Below are positions 7,986-15,900 of a stretch of 64,000 nucleotides of DNA, piece after piece. The notes beneath the pieces are model-generated. The model ran no database searches, was not told the DNA's origin, and saw only the letters and a program-made list of their open reading frames with translations. The DNA comes from Deltaproteobacteria bacterium (lineage in GTDB: Bacteria; Desulfobacterota; Binatia; UBA9968; JAJDTQ01): positions 1 to 64,000 of the forward strand of contig JAPOPM010000153.1 in the NCBI GenBank assembly GCA_026712905.1, written 5' to 3'. Positions within the stretch are counted from its first letter, which is position 1. Each line of letters starts with the position of its first letter. The position numbers and the translations under genes were made by a program.

Positions 7986-8708
7986 ATGACACGCTTGACC
8001 AGGTCCGAAGGTTTCGCGGTACTTGCGTTCGGACTTCTCGCCCTTCTTGTCGCCACCGGAGCCCGCGGCGCGGACCCGCAACGGGGCAACGCGCTCTACC
8101 AGGAGTGCAAGCGCTGCCATCAGGCCGGCCGCGGCGCGAAGCACCGCATCGGCCCGCACCTCAACGACATATTCGACCGCCGCGCCGGCTCGCTCTCGGA
8201 TTTCCGCTACTCTTCGGCCATGAGAAAAGCCGGAGAAGCCGGGCTGGTCTGGACCAAGGCGACGCTGGACGCCTTTCTGACCAACCCCCGGAAGATGGTG
8301 CCGCGTTCGCGCATGAGCTATGAGGGCATGGCGGCGTCCCGCGACCGGATGGACCTGCTGGCGTGGCTGCGCACCCTTTCGGGGTCCCGGACCGGGCTTC
8401 CGGTGGCGGAACCGACCATGACGATTGACGAATTCGGCCTCGACCCGCGGGTCCTCGATGCCGCGGGAGATCCCGAATACGGCGCCTATCTGGCGAGCGA
8501 GTGCACCACCTGCCACCGGCCCGACGGGGCCGATGAGGGCATACCTTCCATTGTCGGTTGGCCCGTCGATGACTTCGTGATAACCCTACAAGCCTACAAA
8601 CGCGGCAAACGGCGGCACCAGGCCATGCAGACCATCGCCAAGCGTTTGTCGAACGAAGAGATTGCCTCGCTCGCCGTGTATTTTGGCAGACCGCTCGCCG
8701 GTCCGTGA
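7986..8708 (+). CDS. Dihaem cytochrome c, FccA-like with fused cytochrome c2-type domain
   Basis: The 240-residue protein has a Sec signal ending near A-R-G-A and two haem-binding motifs, C-K-R-C-H at residues 41-45 and C-T-T-C-H at 173-177. The first domain looks like a class I cytochrome c2 (G-P-H-L-N-D-I-F-D-R, then F-R-Y-S-S-A-M). The second resembles the small cytochrome domain of flavocytochrome c sulfide dehydrogenase (I-P-S-I-V-G-W-P, A-Y-K-R-G-K-R, then L-A-V-Y-F-G). Its position directly before fccB supports a role as the electron-accepting FccA subunit, taking electrons from the flavin in the periplasm. A SoxX-like role is less likely. Confidence 0.83.
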   Translation: MTRLTRSEGFAVLAFGLLALLVATGARGADPQRGNALYQECKRCHQAGRGAKHRIGPHLNDIFDRRAGSLSDFRYSSAMRKAGEAGLVWTKATLDAFLTNPRKMVPRSRMSYEGMAASRDRMDLLAWLRTLSGSRTGLPVAEPTMTIDEFGLDPRVLDAAGDPEYGAYLASECTTCHRPDGADEGIPSIVGWPVDDFVITLQAYKRGKRRHQAMQTIAKRLSNEEIASLAVYFGRPLAGP

Positions 8709-8723
8709 GAAGGGGAGACCCAG

Positions 8724-10010
8724 ATGAAGAAAAGCAACGAAGACCGCGGAATGACCCGGCGCCGCTTCCTGACAACGACGGTGGCGGCATCGACGGCGCT
8801 GTGGGCGACTCCCATCCTCGGGCAAAAACGCCCGCGGGTGGTGGTGATCGGCGGCGGCGCCGGCGGCGCCACGGCCGCGCGTTACATCGCCAAGGATTCG
8901 AAAGGGGCCGTCGACGTGACCCTGGTGGAGCCCACCCGGCGCTATTACACGTGCTTTTTCTCGAACCTCTACCTCGGCGGCTTCCGTGAGTTCGCGTCCA
9001 TCGGGCACGGCTACGGAACCCTGGCCGCCGCCTACGGCATCAACGTCGTCCACGACTGGGCCGTCTCCATCGACCGGGACAAGAAAACCGTAGGGCTCGC
9101 CGGCGGCGGCAGCCTTGCCTACGACCGGCTGGTGCTGTCTCCGGGCATTGACTTCCGCCCGGGTTCGGTGCGCGGCTGGGACCTGTCGCAGCAGAACCGG
9201 ATGCCGCATGCCTACAAGGCAGGCTCGCAAACCGAAGTCCTCAAGGCGCAGGTCGCGGCCATGCGGAAGGGCGGTGTCTACTGCATGGTAGCGCCGCCGA
9301 ACCCGTTCCGTTGCCCGCCGGGACCGTACGAACGGATCTCGATGGTGGCCCACACGCTGAAGCAGACCAATCCGACCGCGAAGATCCTGATCGTCGACCC
9401 GAAGGCGAAGTTCTCCAAGCAAGGGCTCTTCGAGGAAGGCTGGCAGCGCCACTACCCCGGTATGGTCGAGCGGGTGGGCCCGGACTTCGGCGGCGACAAG
9501 GTCGAAGTGCGCCCCGGCTCCATGGAGGTGGTGATCGACGGCGAGGTGACCAAGGTGGACGTCTGCAACGTCATTCCGGCGCAGCAGGCGGGACGCATCG
9601 CCGCGGTGGCGGGGCTCACGAACAAGGCCGGGTGGGCTCCGGTAGTGCCCCACACCATGCAAAGCCGGGCGGATGAGAACATCCACGTGCTCGGCGACTC
9701 GTCGCAGCAGGGGGATATGCCCAAGTCCGGGTTCTCCGCCAACAGCCAGGCCAAGGTGTGCGCCATGGCGGTGCGCGGGGCGCTGACCAGCTCGAAGGTG
9801 TTTCCGGCGCGCTTCTCCAACACCTGCTGGTCGCTCATCGCAACCGATGACGGAGTCAAGGTCGGCGCCTCCTACCAGGCCACCGACGAAAAGATCGCCA
9901 AGACCGACGGGTTCATTTCGAAGACCGGAGAGAGCGCCGAAATGCGCAAGGCGACCTACAAGGAATCGCTCGGCTGGTACGCGGGCATTTCCAAGGACAT
10001 GTTCGGCTGA
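8724..10010 (+). CDS. fccB: Flavocytochrome c sulfide dehydrogenase flavoprotein subunit
   Basis: The 428-residue protein carries a Tat signal (M-T-R-R-R-F-L-T-T-T at residues 10-19), a Rossmann FAD motif V-V-V-I-G-G-G-A-G-G-A-T-A-A near 40, and a sulfide-dehydrogenase flavin-binding C-terminus. Cysteines in N-P-F-R-C-P-P-G-P-Y and S-N-T-C-W-S-L-I-A fit the positions of the redox-active pair described for FccB. Family members oxidise sulfide and pass electrons to the cytochrome subunit, here encoded 15 bases upstream. GGGGAG lies upstream of the ATG. A sulfide:quinone reductase is the alternative, but Tat export and the adjacent cytochrome favour FccB. Confidence 0.9.
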   Translation: MKKSNEDRGMTRRRFLTTTVAASTALWATPILGQKRPRVVVIGGGAGGATAARYIAKDSKGAVDVTLVEPTRRYYTCFFSNLYLGGFREFASIGHGYGTLAAAYGINVVHDWAVSIDRDKKTVGLAGGGSLAYDRLVLSPGIDFRPGSVRGWDLSQQNRMPHAYKAGSQTEVLKAQVAAMRKGGVYCMVAPPNPFRCPPGPYERISMVAHTLKQTNPTAKILIVDPKAKFSKQGLFEEGWQRHYPGMVERVGPDFGGDKVEVRPGSMEVVIDGEVTKVDVCNVIPAQQAGRIAAVAGLTNKAGWAPVVPHTMQSRADENIHVLGDSSQQGDMPKSGFSANSQAKVCAMAVRGALTSSKVFPARFSNTCWSLIATDDGVKVGASYQATDEKIAKTDGFISKTGESAEMRKATYKESLGWYAGISKDMFG

Positions 10011-10029
10011 TGGCGAGGGCGCGGAGGGG

Positions 10030-10194
10030 CTAGTGTGGTGTCTGGTTAATTCGCATCATAACCTGCGGGTCTTTTTCGCCGTCGGCTGCGTTGCTCTTCC
10101 TCGCGTGGTGCCCGCCACTGCTCGTCATCGCGCCTTGCCGACGACAAAAAATCCTCCGCATATTATTATGCGAATTAACCAGACACCACACTAG
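10030..10194. mobile_element. 165-bp MITE-like palindromic element, copy 1
   Basis: The element starts CTAGTGTGGTGTCTGGTTAA and ends with the inverted form, so its terminal arms of about 30 bases pair. The central part (about 10070-10165) is nearly identical, in reverse orientation, to the core of a second 165-bp element at 60961-61125. It encodes no convincing protein. Its right end abuts mltA, whose TAG stop lies inside the terminal CTAG. Confidence 0.75.
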
Positions 10195-11363
10195 CCCAGG
10201 GGTGCCGATCTTCGCTTCATCAACAGAAAAAGTCTTCCCTCGCTCTGCATGTAACCTGCCCGCGCTCCGGCCGCGGCGCCGGTGCCGAAGTAGAGGTCGG
10301 CGCGCCCCGGGCCGCGGATGGCCGCTCCCGAATCCTGGTTGACCACGAACCGCCGCACCGTACGCCAGCCCGCCAGCGCACCGCTCTCGTCCACCACGGG
10401 GGTCCGGGTCTCCACGTACAGCAACGCGCCCTTGGGGTAGACCGCGGGATCGGTGGCCACCGAGCGCCCGGCGGTCAACGGCACGCCGAGGCTCCCGAGC
10501 GGACCCTCTTCCCCAAGCCGGAAGAAGATGTAGCGCTCGTTGCGCGCGAACAGCGCCTCCCGCTCCTCCGGGAACTCCGCCAGCCAGGCGCGAATGCGCT
10601 GCATGGACATGGACTCCCGGTCCACCTTGCCCTCGTCGATCAGCACCTTGCCGATGCTGGTGTAGGGCCGGCCGTTGGAGGCGGCGAAGTTGAGCGGCAG
10701 CTCGCGCCCGTCGGTCATGCGCAGGAGCCCGGAGCCCTGGATGTGCAGGAAGAACCGGTCCACCGGGTCCCGCAACCACGCGATCTCGTGACCCTTGCCT
10801 CCGAGCACCCCCGATACGTCGATTTCGTAACGCGACGGGTGCGTGGCCGCGGTCGTCGACCCCTCCGTACCGGCCCGCGCGCCCGTCGCCTCGGGTTCCC
10901 GGTACACCGGGTAGCGGTATTCATCCGTGCGCACCGTGCTCGCATCGATCACCGGCTGGTAGTAGCCGGTGAACAGGACCGCGTTCCCCGCTGGCCGCGC
11001 CGGGGCGGGATGAAACTCGAACCGTTGCGCCACCCGGTCGAGCCAGGACCCGTCCGCCTCCGTCGTGCGCTCCAGGATCTCGAGGAACTCGGCCAGCGAC
11101 GAACGCAGTTCCGCGGCCGTCACCGCCCGGGGCCACTCGCCCAACCGCGCCTCTCGCGGCACCTTGTGAAGAAACCGCAGGCTCTCCGTCACGGCTCGGC
11201 GGAGGGATTGCGCTTCCAGATCGTCACTGATCGCTTCCGGCGCCGCGGGCAGTGGGCCTCCCTGCTGGAGGCCGCATCCGACGAGCAGCACAAGCGCCGA
11301 CAGCGCCATCAGGAAACACGCCCGTGGCGCGCCGGTCCGCCGGACGCCTTTGTCGACCGCCAT
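10191..11363 (-). CDS. mltA: Membrane-bound lytic murein transglycosylase A
   Basis: From the ATG at 11363 the product has 390 residues with a lipoprotein signal (hydrophobic core ending L-V-G-C, lipidated Cys30). The MltA domain includes F-T-G-Y-Y-Q-P-V-I-D-A, and the C-terminal 3D domain shows V-N-Q-D-S-G-A-A-I-R-G-P-G-R-A-D with the conserved aspartates expected for catalysis. MltA cleaves peptidoglycan glycan strands to 1,6-anhydromuropeptides at the outer membrane. The frame opens further upstream into the neighbouring gene, but the lipobox fixes the likely start. The stop codon lies in the terminal CTAG of the repeat element at 10030-10194. Confidence 0.9.
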   Translation of the reverse strand: MAVDKGVRRTGAPRACFLMALSALVLLVGCGLQQGGPLPAAPEAISDDLEAQSLRRAVTESLRFLHKVPREARLGEWPRAVTAAELRSSLAEFLEILERTTEADGSWLDRVAQRFEFHPAPARPAGNAVLFTGYYQPVIDASTVRTDEYRYPVYREPEATGARAGTEGSTTAATHPSRYEIDVSGVLGGKGHEIAWLRDPVDRFFLHIQGSGLLRMTDGRELPLNFAASNGRPYTSIGKVLIDEGKVDRESMSMQRIRAWLAEFPEEREALFARNERYIFFRLGEEGPLGSLGVPLTAGRSVATDPAVYPKGALLYVETRTPVVDESGALAGWRTVRRFVVNQDSGAAIRGPGRADLYFGTGAAAGARAGYMQSEGRLFLLMKRRSAPLG

Positions 11364-11425
11364 CCGCGTCACGGACACGGGCCGGCTTGAAACCCGCCTC
11401 GGCACGGTTGTCCCCGGACCCCGCC

Positions 11426-12514
11426 TCAGTCCCGAATGTCCTGTGTGAACCACTCCGTGGGCAGCTCGCGCCCCTTCCCCTTCTCTCTCGCCATCTGGTA
11501 GACGCGGCCGGCGCAGGCGGCGAACTGGAGACCCTGGGTGCCGGCGTTGATGAAGAAGGTGGTCTGGTCGTCATTCGTCCGGCCCGGCTGCCGGCCGAGC
11601 TTCACATCGATGAAGTAGTGGAAGTAGTCCCCGGTATAATTGTCCTGCACCGGGTTCGGGATGCGCGCGATCTCCTCGGGCTGGCCGGCCACGTAGCCCA
11701 CGTTGCCGTGAAGCCGCACCATGCCCTCGTCCGTCGTCACCACCGTGTTGCGCCCGAGCTTGACGGACACGCCGCAGACCTCCACCACCCGGGGGCCGAT
11801 CTCGCAGGCGCGCACGCAGGTGACATGGGCGCCGCGCTTGAGCCACTCGGGATTGTCGAACACCACCCGCGTGGAATCCGTGCACGCCGAAATGATGTCC
11901 GCCCCGCGCACCACGTCCTCGGGCCGGTCCATGGCCGTGACCTTGAGCCCCAGCATCTCGCTCATCTTCCCCGCATACCGCTCCCGGTTGGCCTTGGTGG
12001 GGCTGTAGACCCGCACTTCGTCGAGCTTCCGCACTTCGTTGAACGCCATGAGATAGGTCTCGGCCATGCCGCCCGAGCCGAACATGCCCACCACCGAGGC
12101 GTCCTCGCGCGCCAGCATCTTGGCGCCCAGCCCGGCGCACCCGCCCACGCGCATGTGCTGCAGCACCCCGTCGTTGATGATGGCCAGGGGCTCGCCGTTG
12201 GCTATGCTGAAGACCATGATGAGCCCGCAGTAGTTGCCCGGCTCCATGCAGTACTTCTCCTCGGTGTCGCCGCCGGGCCAGTGCACGATGTCGGACTTCA
12301 TGCGGATGGCGAACGTGCCGATGGTGCGGCTCGCGCCCTCCATGGTACCCCAGCGGTAGTAACCGTCCGGCCGCTCGCACGGCACCCACACGTCGAGCCG
12401 CGGCCGGTACACCGCATCGTTGCGCGCGAGGTCCTCGTAACCCGTCTCCAGCGCTTCGAGACAGGCCTTCATGTCCATCAGCTCTTCGACTTCCTGGTTG
12501 TTGATAAGCAGCAT
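11426..12514 (-). CDS. Ornithine cyclodeaminase / mu-crystallin family protein
   Basis: The 362-residue protein has the family's N-terminal dimerisation part (L-L-I-N-N-Q-E-V-E-E-L-M), a substrate-side M-R-V-G-G-C-A-G-L-G-A segment near 122-132, and a Rossmann motif V-G-M-F-G-S-G-G-M-A near 142-151. Members are NAD(P)-dependent cyclodeaminases, amino-acid or imine dehydrogenases, or the tyramine-oxidase accessory protein. An internal insertion around residues 45-100 (W-V-P-C-E-R-P-D-G-Y-Y-R-W) sets it apart from classical ornithine cyclodeaminase and is shared with members of uncertain substrate. It is upstream of mltA on the same strand. The precise reaction is not assignable. Confidence 0.82.
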   Translation of the reverse strand: MLLINNQEVEELMDMKACLEALETGYEDLARNDAVYRPRLDVWVPCERPDGYYRWGTMEGASRTIGTFAIRMKSDIVHWPGGDTEEKYCMEPGNYCGLIMVFSIANGEPLAIINDGVLQHMRVGGCAGLGAKMLAREDASVVGMFGSGGMAETYLMAFNEVRKLDEVRVYSPTKANRERYAGKMSEMLGLKVTAMDRPEDVVRGADIISACTDSTRVVFDNPEWLKRGAHVTCVRACEIGPRVVEVCGVSVKLGRNTVVTTDEGMVRLHGNVGYVAGQPEEIARIPNPVQDNYTGDYFHYFIDVKLGRQPGRTNDDQTTFFINAGTQGLQFAACAGRVYQMAREKGKGRELPTEWFTQDIRD

Positions 12515-12732
12515 ACGTGTTCCTTCCGATGAATGGGTTGCGCAAGTTCAGATGTACCTATCCCGACAGCGTCCACTTCGCAGACCGTCGCATACGTAGA
12601 CGCCCACGCCCTACCCCGATTGCGAGTAGGACCGCAAACTCACCCTACGCATCCAAACCCAACCACTGAGAGCACCAAAGACTCCCCCCGCCCTGAAAGC
12701 ACCTTCCTCTGGCAATACCGCACCGAAAGCGG
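12515..12732. other. Intergenic region at the edge of the DUF262/HEPN cassette
   Basis: This gap separates the cyclodeaminase-like gene from the HEPN gene. Base composition drops in GC compared with neighbours. A short forward open frame here (12533-12781) has no recognisable motif and runs over the HEPN 3' end, so it is not called. No terminator or repeat was seen. Confidence 0.4.
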
Positions 12733-13383
12733 CTACTGGGAACCTGCACGTCGAAAACGACCTGTCGCTGCTGCATTCTGAACGTCGTTGTTGAAACGTT
12801 CCACTAATTCGACGACCTCCAGTTGCAGTCCTTCATAGTCCTCCGCCTGTAGTTCCGTTCTTCCACCATGCGCGATCTCGTTTCGATTCGCTAGTAGTTT
12901 CCGATCCAAGAGAACGCCTTTCGACAGGTAGTCCCCTTCATCCAGTCCCAAAAGAGCAAGAATTTCTCTCAGCCGATCCAGGTTGACATTAGACTGTTTT
13001 GGCACAACTTTCCCTGGTTCAATCTCGAGTCTGTCTCCCGAATCTGTCATCAATTTCTCAACCAGGCCGTTATGAATAGTAGGTCGTTCTGTTTGACCGG
13101 CCTTGACAATCTCCCGCCGCAGCGCCAGCGCCACAAAATTCGGCGCCAAGTCGCGGTATCTCAAGCCCTGGTTGGCCACGAAGGTCACGTACCCCGTCGT
13201 AGCTGTCTGTACAAATCCTTCCCAGTGCGCGTAGAGAAGGCATATTGCCGCCCGAAGCAACGCTTCCGTTTGGTGAGCCCGTCGATTGGCGAGCATGAAC
13301 TTCACAGTGGTCAGCTCACGTTTTCGCCAGCCTACGTCCTTATCCAGGACGTCGACGAGTTGACTGAGAGTCCGTATGGTCAT
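12733..13383 (-). CDS. HEPN-domain protein, MAE_28990-like putative ribonuclease
   Basis: The 216-residue, mostly helical protein carries R-N-E-I-A-H at residues 167-172, the R-x4-H signature of catalytic HEPN ribonucleases. It also has the A-H-W-E-G-F-V-Q motif near 52-59 typical of the MAE_28990/MAE_18760-like HEPN family. HEPN proteins of this type are associated with RNA cleavage in toxin and anti-phage modules. The start overlaps the stop of the DUF262 gene by four bases (13380-13383), indicating tight co-expression. Codon use is less GC-biased than flanking genes, which suggests horizontal acquisition. Nuclease activity is inferred, not shown. Confidence 0.8.
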   Translation of the reverse strand: MTIRTLSQLVDVLDKDVGWRKRELTTVKFMLANRRAHQTEALLRAAICLLYAHWEGFVQTATTGYVTFVANQGLRYRDLAPNFVALALRREIVKAGQTERPTIHNGLVEKLMTDSGDRLEIEPGKVVPKQSNVNLDRLREILALLGLDEGDYLSKGVLLDRKLLANRNEIAHGGRTELQAEDYEGLQLEVVELVERFNNDVQNAAATGRFRRAGSQ

Positions 13384-14495
13384 ACCGCGAACAGTTCACG
13401 CCCGAGCGGGACGTTTGACCGCAGGCGGACCCTTGTGTTCACGCCCATTCCGCTGTTGTCCAAAAACTTCTGGTTGCTCCACAAGGCTCGGACCCTTTTC
13501 CCCATCTCAAGAGAGTCCGTCTCTCCGTGGTACGAATCCGCATGGTACCCGATCCCAAACGCTATCGGCTCGAAGGCAGAGATCAAGAAACCCCCGCGAT
13601 ACTTATCCCGTGTTGTGTCAAATCTACGGAAGCTATGTTCCCCAAGCGATTCTGCGAGACACCGAAAGGTTGATCGAAACGCCTTTTCTTCAGTCTTACG
13701 TATTCTCTTGAAGCTTCGTGGTTCCGCAAGCTGGGTAATACGCTCCGTAAGAAATTCGCCGATATCGCCGACTTGCTTGATGTCCTCCTCTCCGAGCTGT
13801 CGAAAAACCAAAAACCGCGTCACCAATTCCAGATTGAATTGTTCGCTCAACATTCTGTCCGACAATGCCACGCAGGATTGGAAGTTTTCATCTTCCGCCA
13901 AATCTTCTATCCAGCGATAAGCATCAGCATTTACCATTATTAAGATTACGTTCCTGACCTCTTGATCGGAGAGCGGTGAACCGCCGGTGTTGAGGCGTTG
14001 AAACAGCTCGTACTTACTCGATTCGCTGCTTTCGCGTAGCATTATCTTGACATCAATCTTCGAACGTCTGACAACAAGGCGATTGGTGGTCCCAATAGAC
14101 GACGTTTCGTCCGTTCCATTTTCCCACTTCTTACCCTCCAGCGAAGGCAAATACCTTGTTTTCTTGAGAGTCAATGGCGGTAGTTCTTCGCCCTTTTGGT
14201 CTTTGAGAATGCCGACCAACTCGAAGATAGTGGAAAGCCGTTGTAGCCCGTCAATTACGTCCCACACGCCGTCATCCCTTTGGGAAACGAAGATCGAAGG
14301 GATGGGAATCCCCAAGAGGATTGACTCTACAAGGCGCGATTTTTGCTCTTCGCTCCATCGAAAGAATCGTTGAAACTCAGGGTGTATATCTAACTCATTA
14401 TCGCGGTAGAGGTTGATGAGTTCCCCGATAGACATGGGGTAGCCATCACTACGTACTTCAGCGCGGCGAGCGCTTATTTCCTCATCAAGACTCAT
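13380..14495 (-). CDS. DUF262-domain protein (GmrSD-like ParB/Srx-fold NTPase)
   Basis: From the ATG at 14495 (AGGAG seven bases upstream) the product has 371 residues. The N-terminal half is a DUF262 domain: I-H-P-E-F-Q-R-F-F-R-W at about 37-47, I-L-L-G-I-P-I-P-S-I-F at 59-69 and I-D-G-L-Q-R-L-S-T at 81-89. In GmrS-type proteins this domain binds nucleotide and is linked to restriction of modified phage DNA. The C-terminal part lacks an evident DUF1524 H-N-H nuclease, so cleavage may be supplied by the overlapping HEPN gene. Together they look like a compact two-gene defence or toxin module. The longer upstream reading (to 14690) lacks family similarity. Confidence 0.83.
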   Translation of the reverse strand: MSLDEEISARRAEVRSDGYPMSIGELINLYRDNELDIHPEFQRFFRWSEEQKSRLVESILLGIPIPSIFVSQRDDGVWDVIDGLQRLSTIFELVGILKDQKGEELPPLTLKKTRYLPSLEGKKWENGTDETSSIGTTNRLVVRRSKIDVKIMLRESSESSKYELFQRLNTGGSPLSDQEVRNVILIMVNADAYRWIEDLAEDENFQSCVALSDRMLSEQFNLELVTRFLVFRQLGEEDIKQVGDIGEFLTERITQLAEPRSFKRIRKTEEKAFRSTFRCLAESLGEHSFRRFDTTRDKYRGGFLISAFEPIAFGIGYHADSYHGETDSLEMGKRVRALWSNQKFLDNSGMGVNTRVRLRSNVPLGRELFAV

Positions 14496-14702
14496 TCTGT
14501 TACTCCTAGGGTCCCTTAGTTTAGTCGGACCCGCTACGTATCCAAGTATTCTTAGGAACCTTACCCTCTTGCTGAGACCGTCCAAAACACCAACTATTCC
14601 GTTCTTGCGCGGGAACCAATAACATGAACTCACGAGGGAGGCGCGGCGGGGAATCACAGAGGCCTTCGTGCCCGCGGCCCTTACGGGCACCAGGCGCTGA
14701 AG
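14496..14702. other. Divergent intergenic region beside the DUF262 gene
   Basis: The region between the divergently transcribed DUF262 gene and the M24 gene has mixed composition. No RNA gene, attachment site or convincing open frame was found. The promoter of the DUF262/HEPN pair should lie here, but no strong -35/-10 pair was recognised on the reverse strand. Confidence 0.35.
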
Positions 14703-14731
14703 TTGCTGTACCCGGTGTTGACCGGTACACT
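14703..14731 (+). promoter_or_regulatory. Putative sigma-70 promoter for the M24 peptidase-like operon
   Basis: TTGCTG at 14703-14708 and TACACT at 14726-14731 are separated by 17 bases and lie 38 bases before the ATG at 14770. Spacing and boxes are good. The predicted transcript would begin near 14738. Confidence 0.5.
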
Positions 14732-14769
14732 ATCCTTTCAACAGTAGCTATGCCGCGAAGCTTCAAGAC

Positions 14770-15882
14770 ATGGACCCACACATCATTGTTAGACAACAGA
14801 CCGCCATGGTGGAGCGGGGTCTTGACGCCCTTATCGCCGCTTCGCCCGAGAACCTAGCTTACACTACCGGGTTCGTGGTGCCCTCGCAACTCCTCATGCG
14901 CTGGCGCCACGCCATGTGCCTCGTGGACCGGTCGGGACACACGACCATGGTGGCCATCGACATGGAGGAGACCACGGTGAAGGCGCACGCCTCCGTCGAC
15001 GACATCCGCGTGTACCGGGAGTTCACCGACGACCCCATGCGCGAGGTAGCCGCCGCCATGGAGGCGCGCGGGCTGGCCGGAGGCCGGGTGGGCGTGGAGA
15101 TGGAGTATCTCCCCGCCGGCGACTTCGCCACCCTGCGCGGGCTGTTGCCCAAGGCCGACTTCGTGGCCGCGGACGCGCTCTTCGGCAAGCTGCGCCAGGT
15201 CAAGACCGCGCGCGAGATCGAGCTGCTGCGCGCCCTGAGCCGGATCACGGACTCGGCCATCGGCGGCACCCTGGCCAATGCGCGGCCGGGCATGACCGAA
15301 ATGGAGATGGCGGGCGAGCTGACCGGGCGGATCTTCGCCGGCGGCGCGGAGCACTTCAAGCTCATGATCATCGCCTCGGGCGAGCGCAGCCAGTTCCCCA
15401 ACGTGGGCCCCACGGAACGGACGCTCCGGCAAGGCGACCTGATCCGCATGGAGCTCTTCGGCGTCCTGGACGGCTATCACGCCGGCGTGTGCCGGACGGC
15501 GGTGGTGGGCGCGCCCACCGAGGAGCAGGCGCGCATCTGGGACAACCTGGTGGAGTGCAAGTACCTGGTCATGGACCTGATCAAGCCCGGCGCCCATGCC
15601 CAGGAGGTCTATCGCCGGTTCCTGGAGAAGTTCGACGAACTGGGGTTGGAGCCCATCAGCTTCGTGGGCCACGGCATCGGCGTGTTCCTGCACGAAGAGC
15701 CCTACCTGGGACGCTACGGCGAGGAAGTGCTGGAGGAAGGCATGGTGGTGGCCATCGAGCCGCTGGTGTACATTCCCGGCCGCATGGGGCTTCAGAACAA
15801 GGACATGCTGCTGGTGACCCGGGACGGCTGCGAGCTGCTGTCGAACGCCACCGACACGGACAAGCTCATACGCATCGGCTGA
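14770..15882 (+). CDS. M24 (pita-bread) family protein lacking canonical metal ligands
   Basis: The 370-residue protein has the N-terminal creatinase-like domain and the C-terminal pita-bread fold of Xaa-Pro peptidases. In metallo members two aspartates, one histidine and two glutamates bind metal. Here the first aspartate position reads Glu228 (R-M-E-L-F-G), the second is Gly239 (G-Y-H-A-G-V), His301 (G-H-G-I-G) and Glu330 (A-I-E-P) remain, and the last glutamate is Lys344 (Q-N-K-D-M). Loss of metal binding recalls creatinase, a metal-free hydrolase of the same fold, so an amidinohydrolase-like or other C-N hydrolase role is more likely than proline peptidase. It heads a same-strand block with enolase-superfamily and opine-dehydrogenase-like genes. 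Confidence 0.82.
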   Translation: MDPHIIVRQQTAMVERGLDALIAASPENLAYTTGFVVPSQLLMRWRHAMCLVDRSGHTTMVAIDMEETTVKAHASVDDIRVYREFTDDPMREVAAAMEARGLAGGRVGVEMEYLPAGDFATLRGLLPKADFVAADALFGKLRQVKTAREIELLRALSRITDSAIGGTLANARPGMTEMEMAGELTGRIFAGGAEHFKLMIIASGERSQFPNVGPTERTLRQGDLIRMELFGVLDGYHAGVCRTAVVGAPTEEQARIWDNLVECKYLVMDLIKPGAHAQEVYRRFLEKFDELGLEPISFVGHGIGVFLHEEPYLGRYGEEVLEEGMVVAIEPLVYIPGRMGLQNKDMLLVTRDGCELLSNATDTDKLIRIG

Positions 15883-15900
15883 CGGATCCACGGAGCCAAG

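Noticed and set aside
12533-12781. Short forward open frame before the HEPN gene
   Set aside because: It has no ribosome-binding site or recognisable motif, and it overlaps the end of the HEPN gene.
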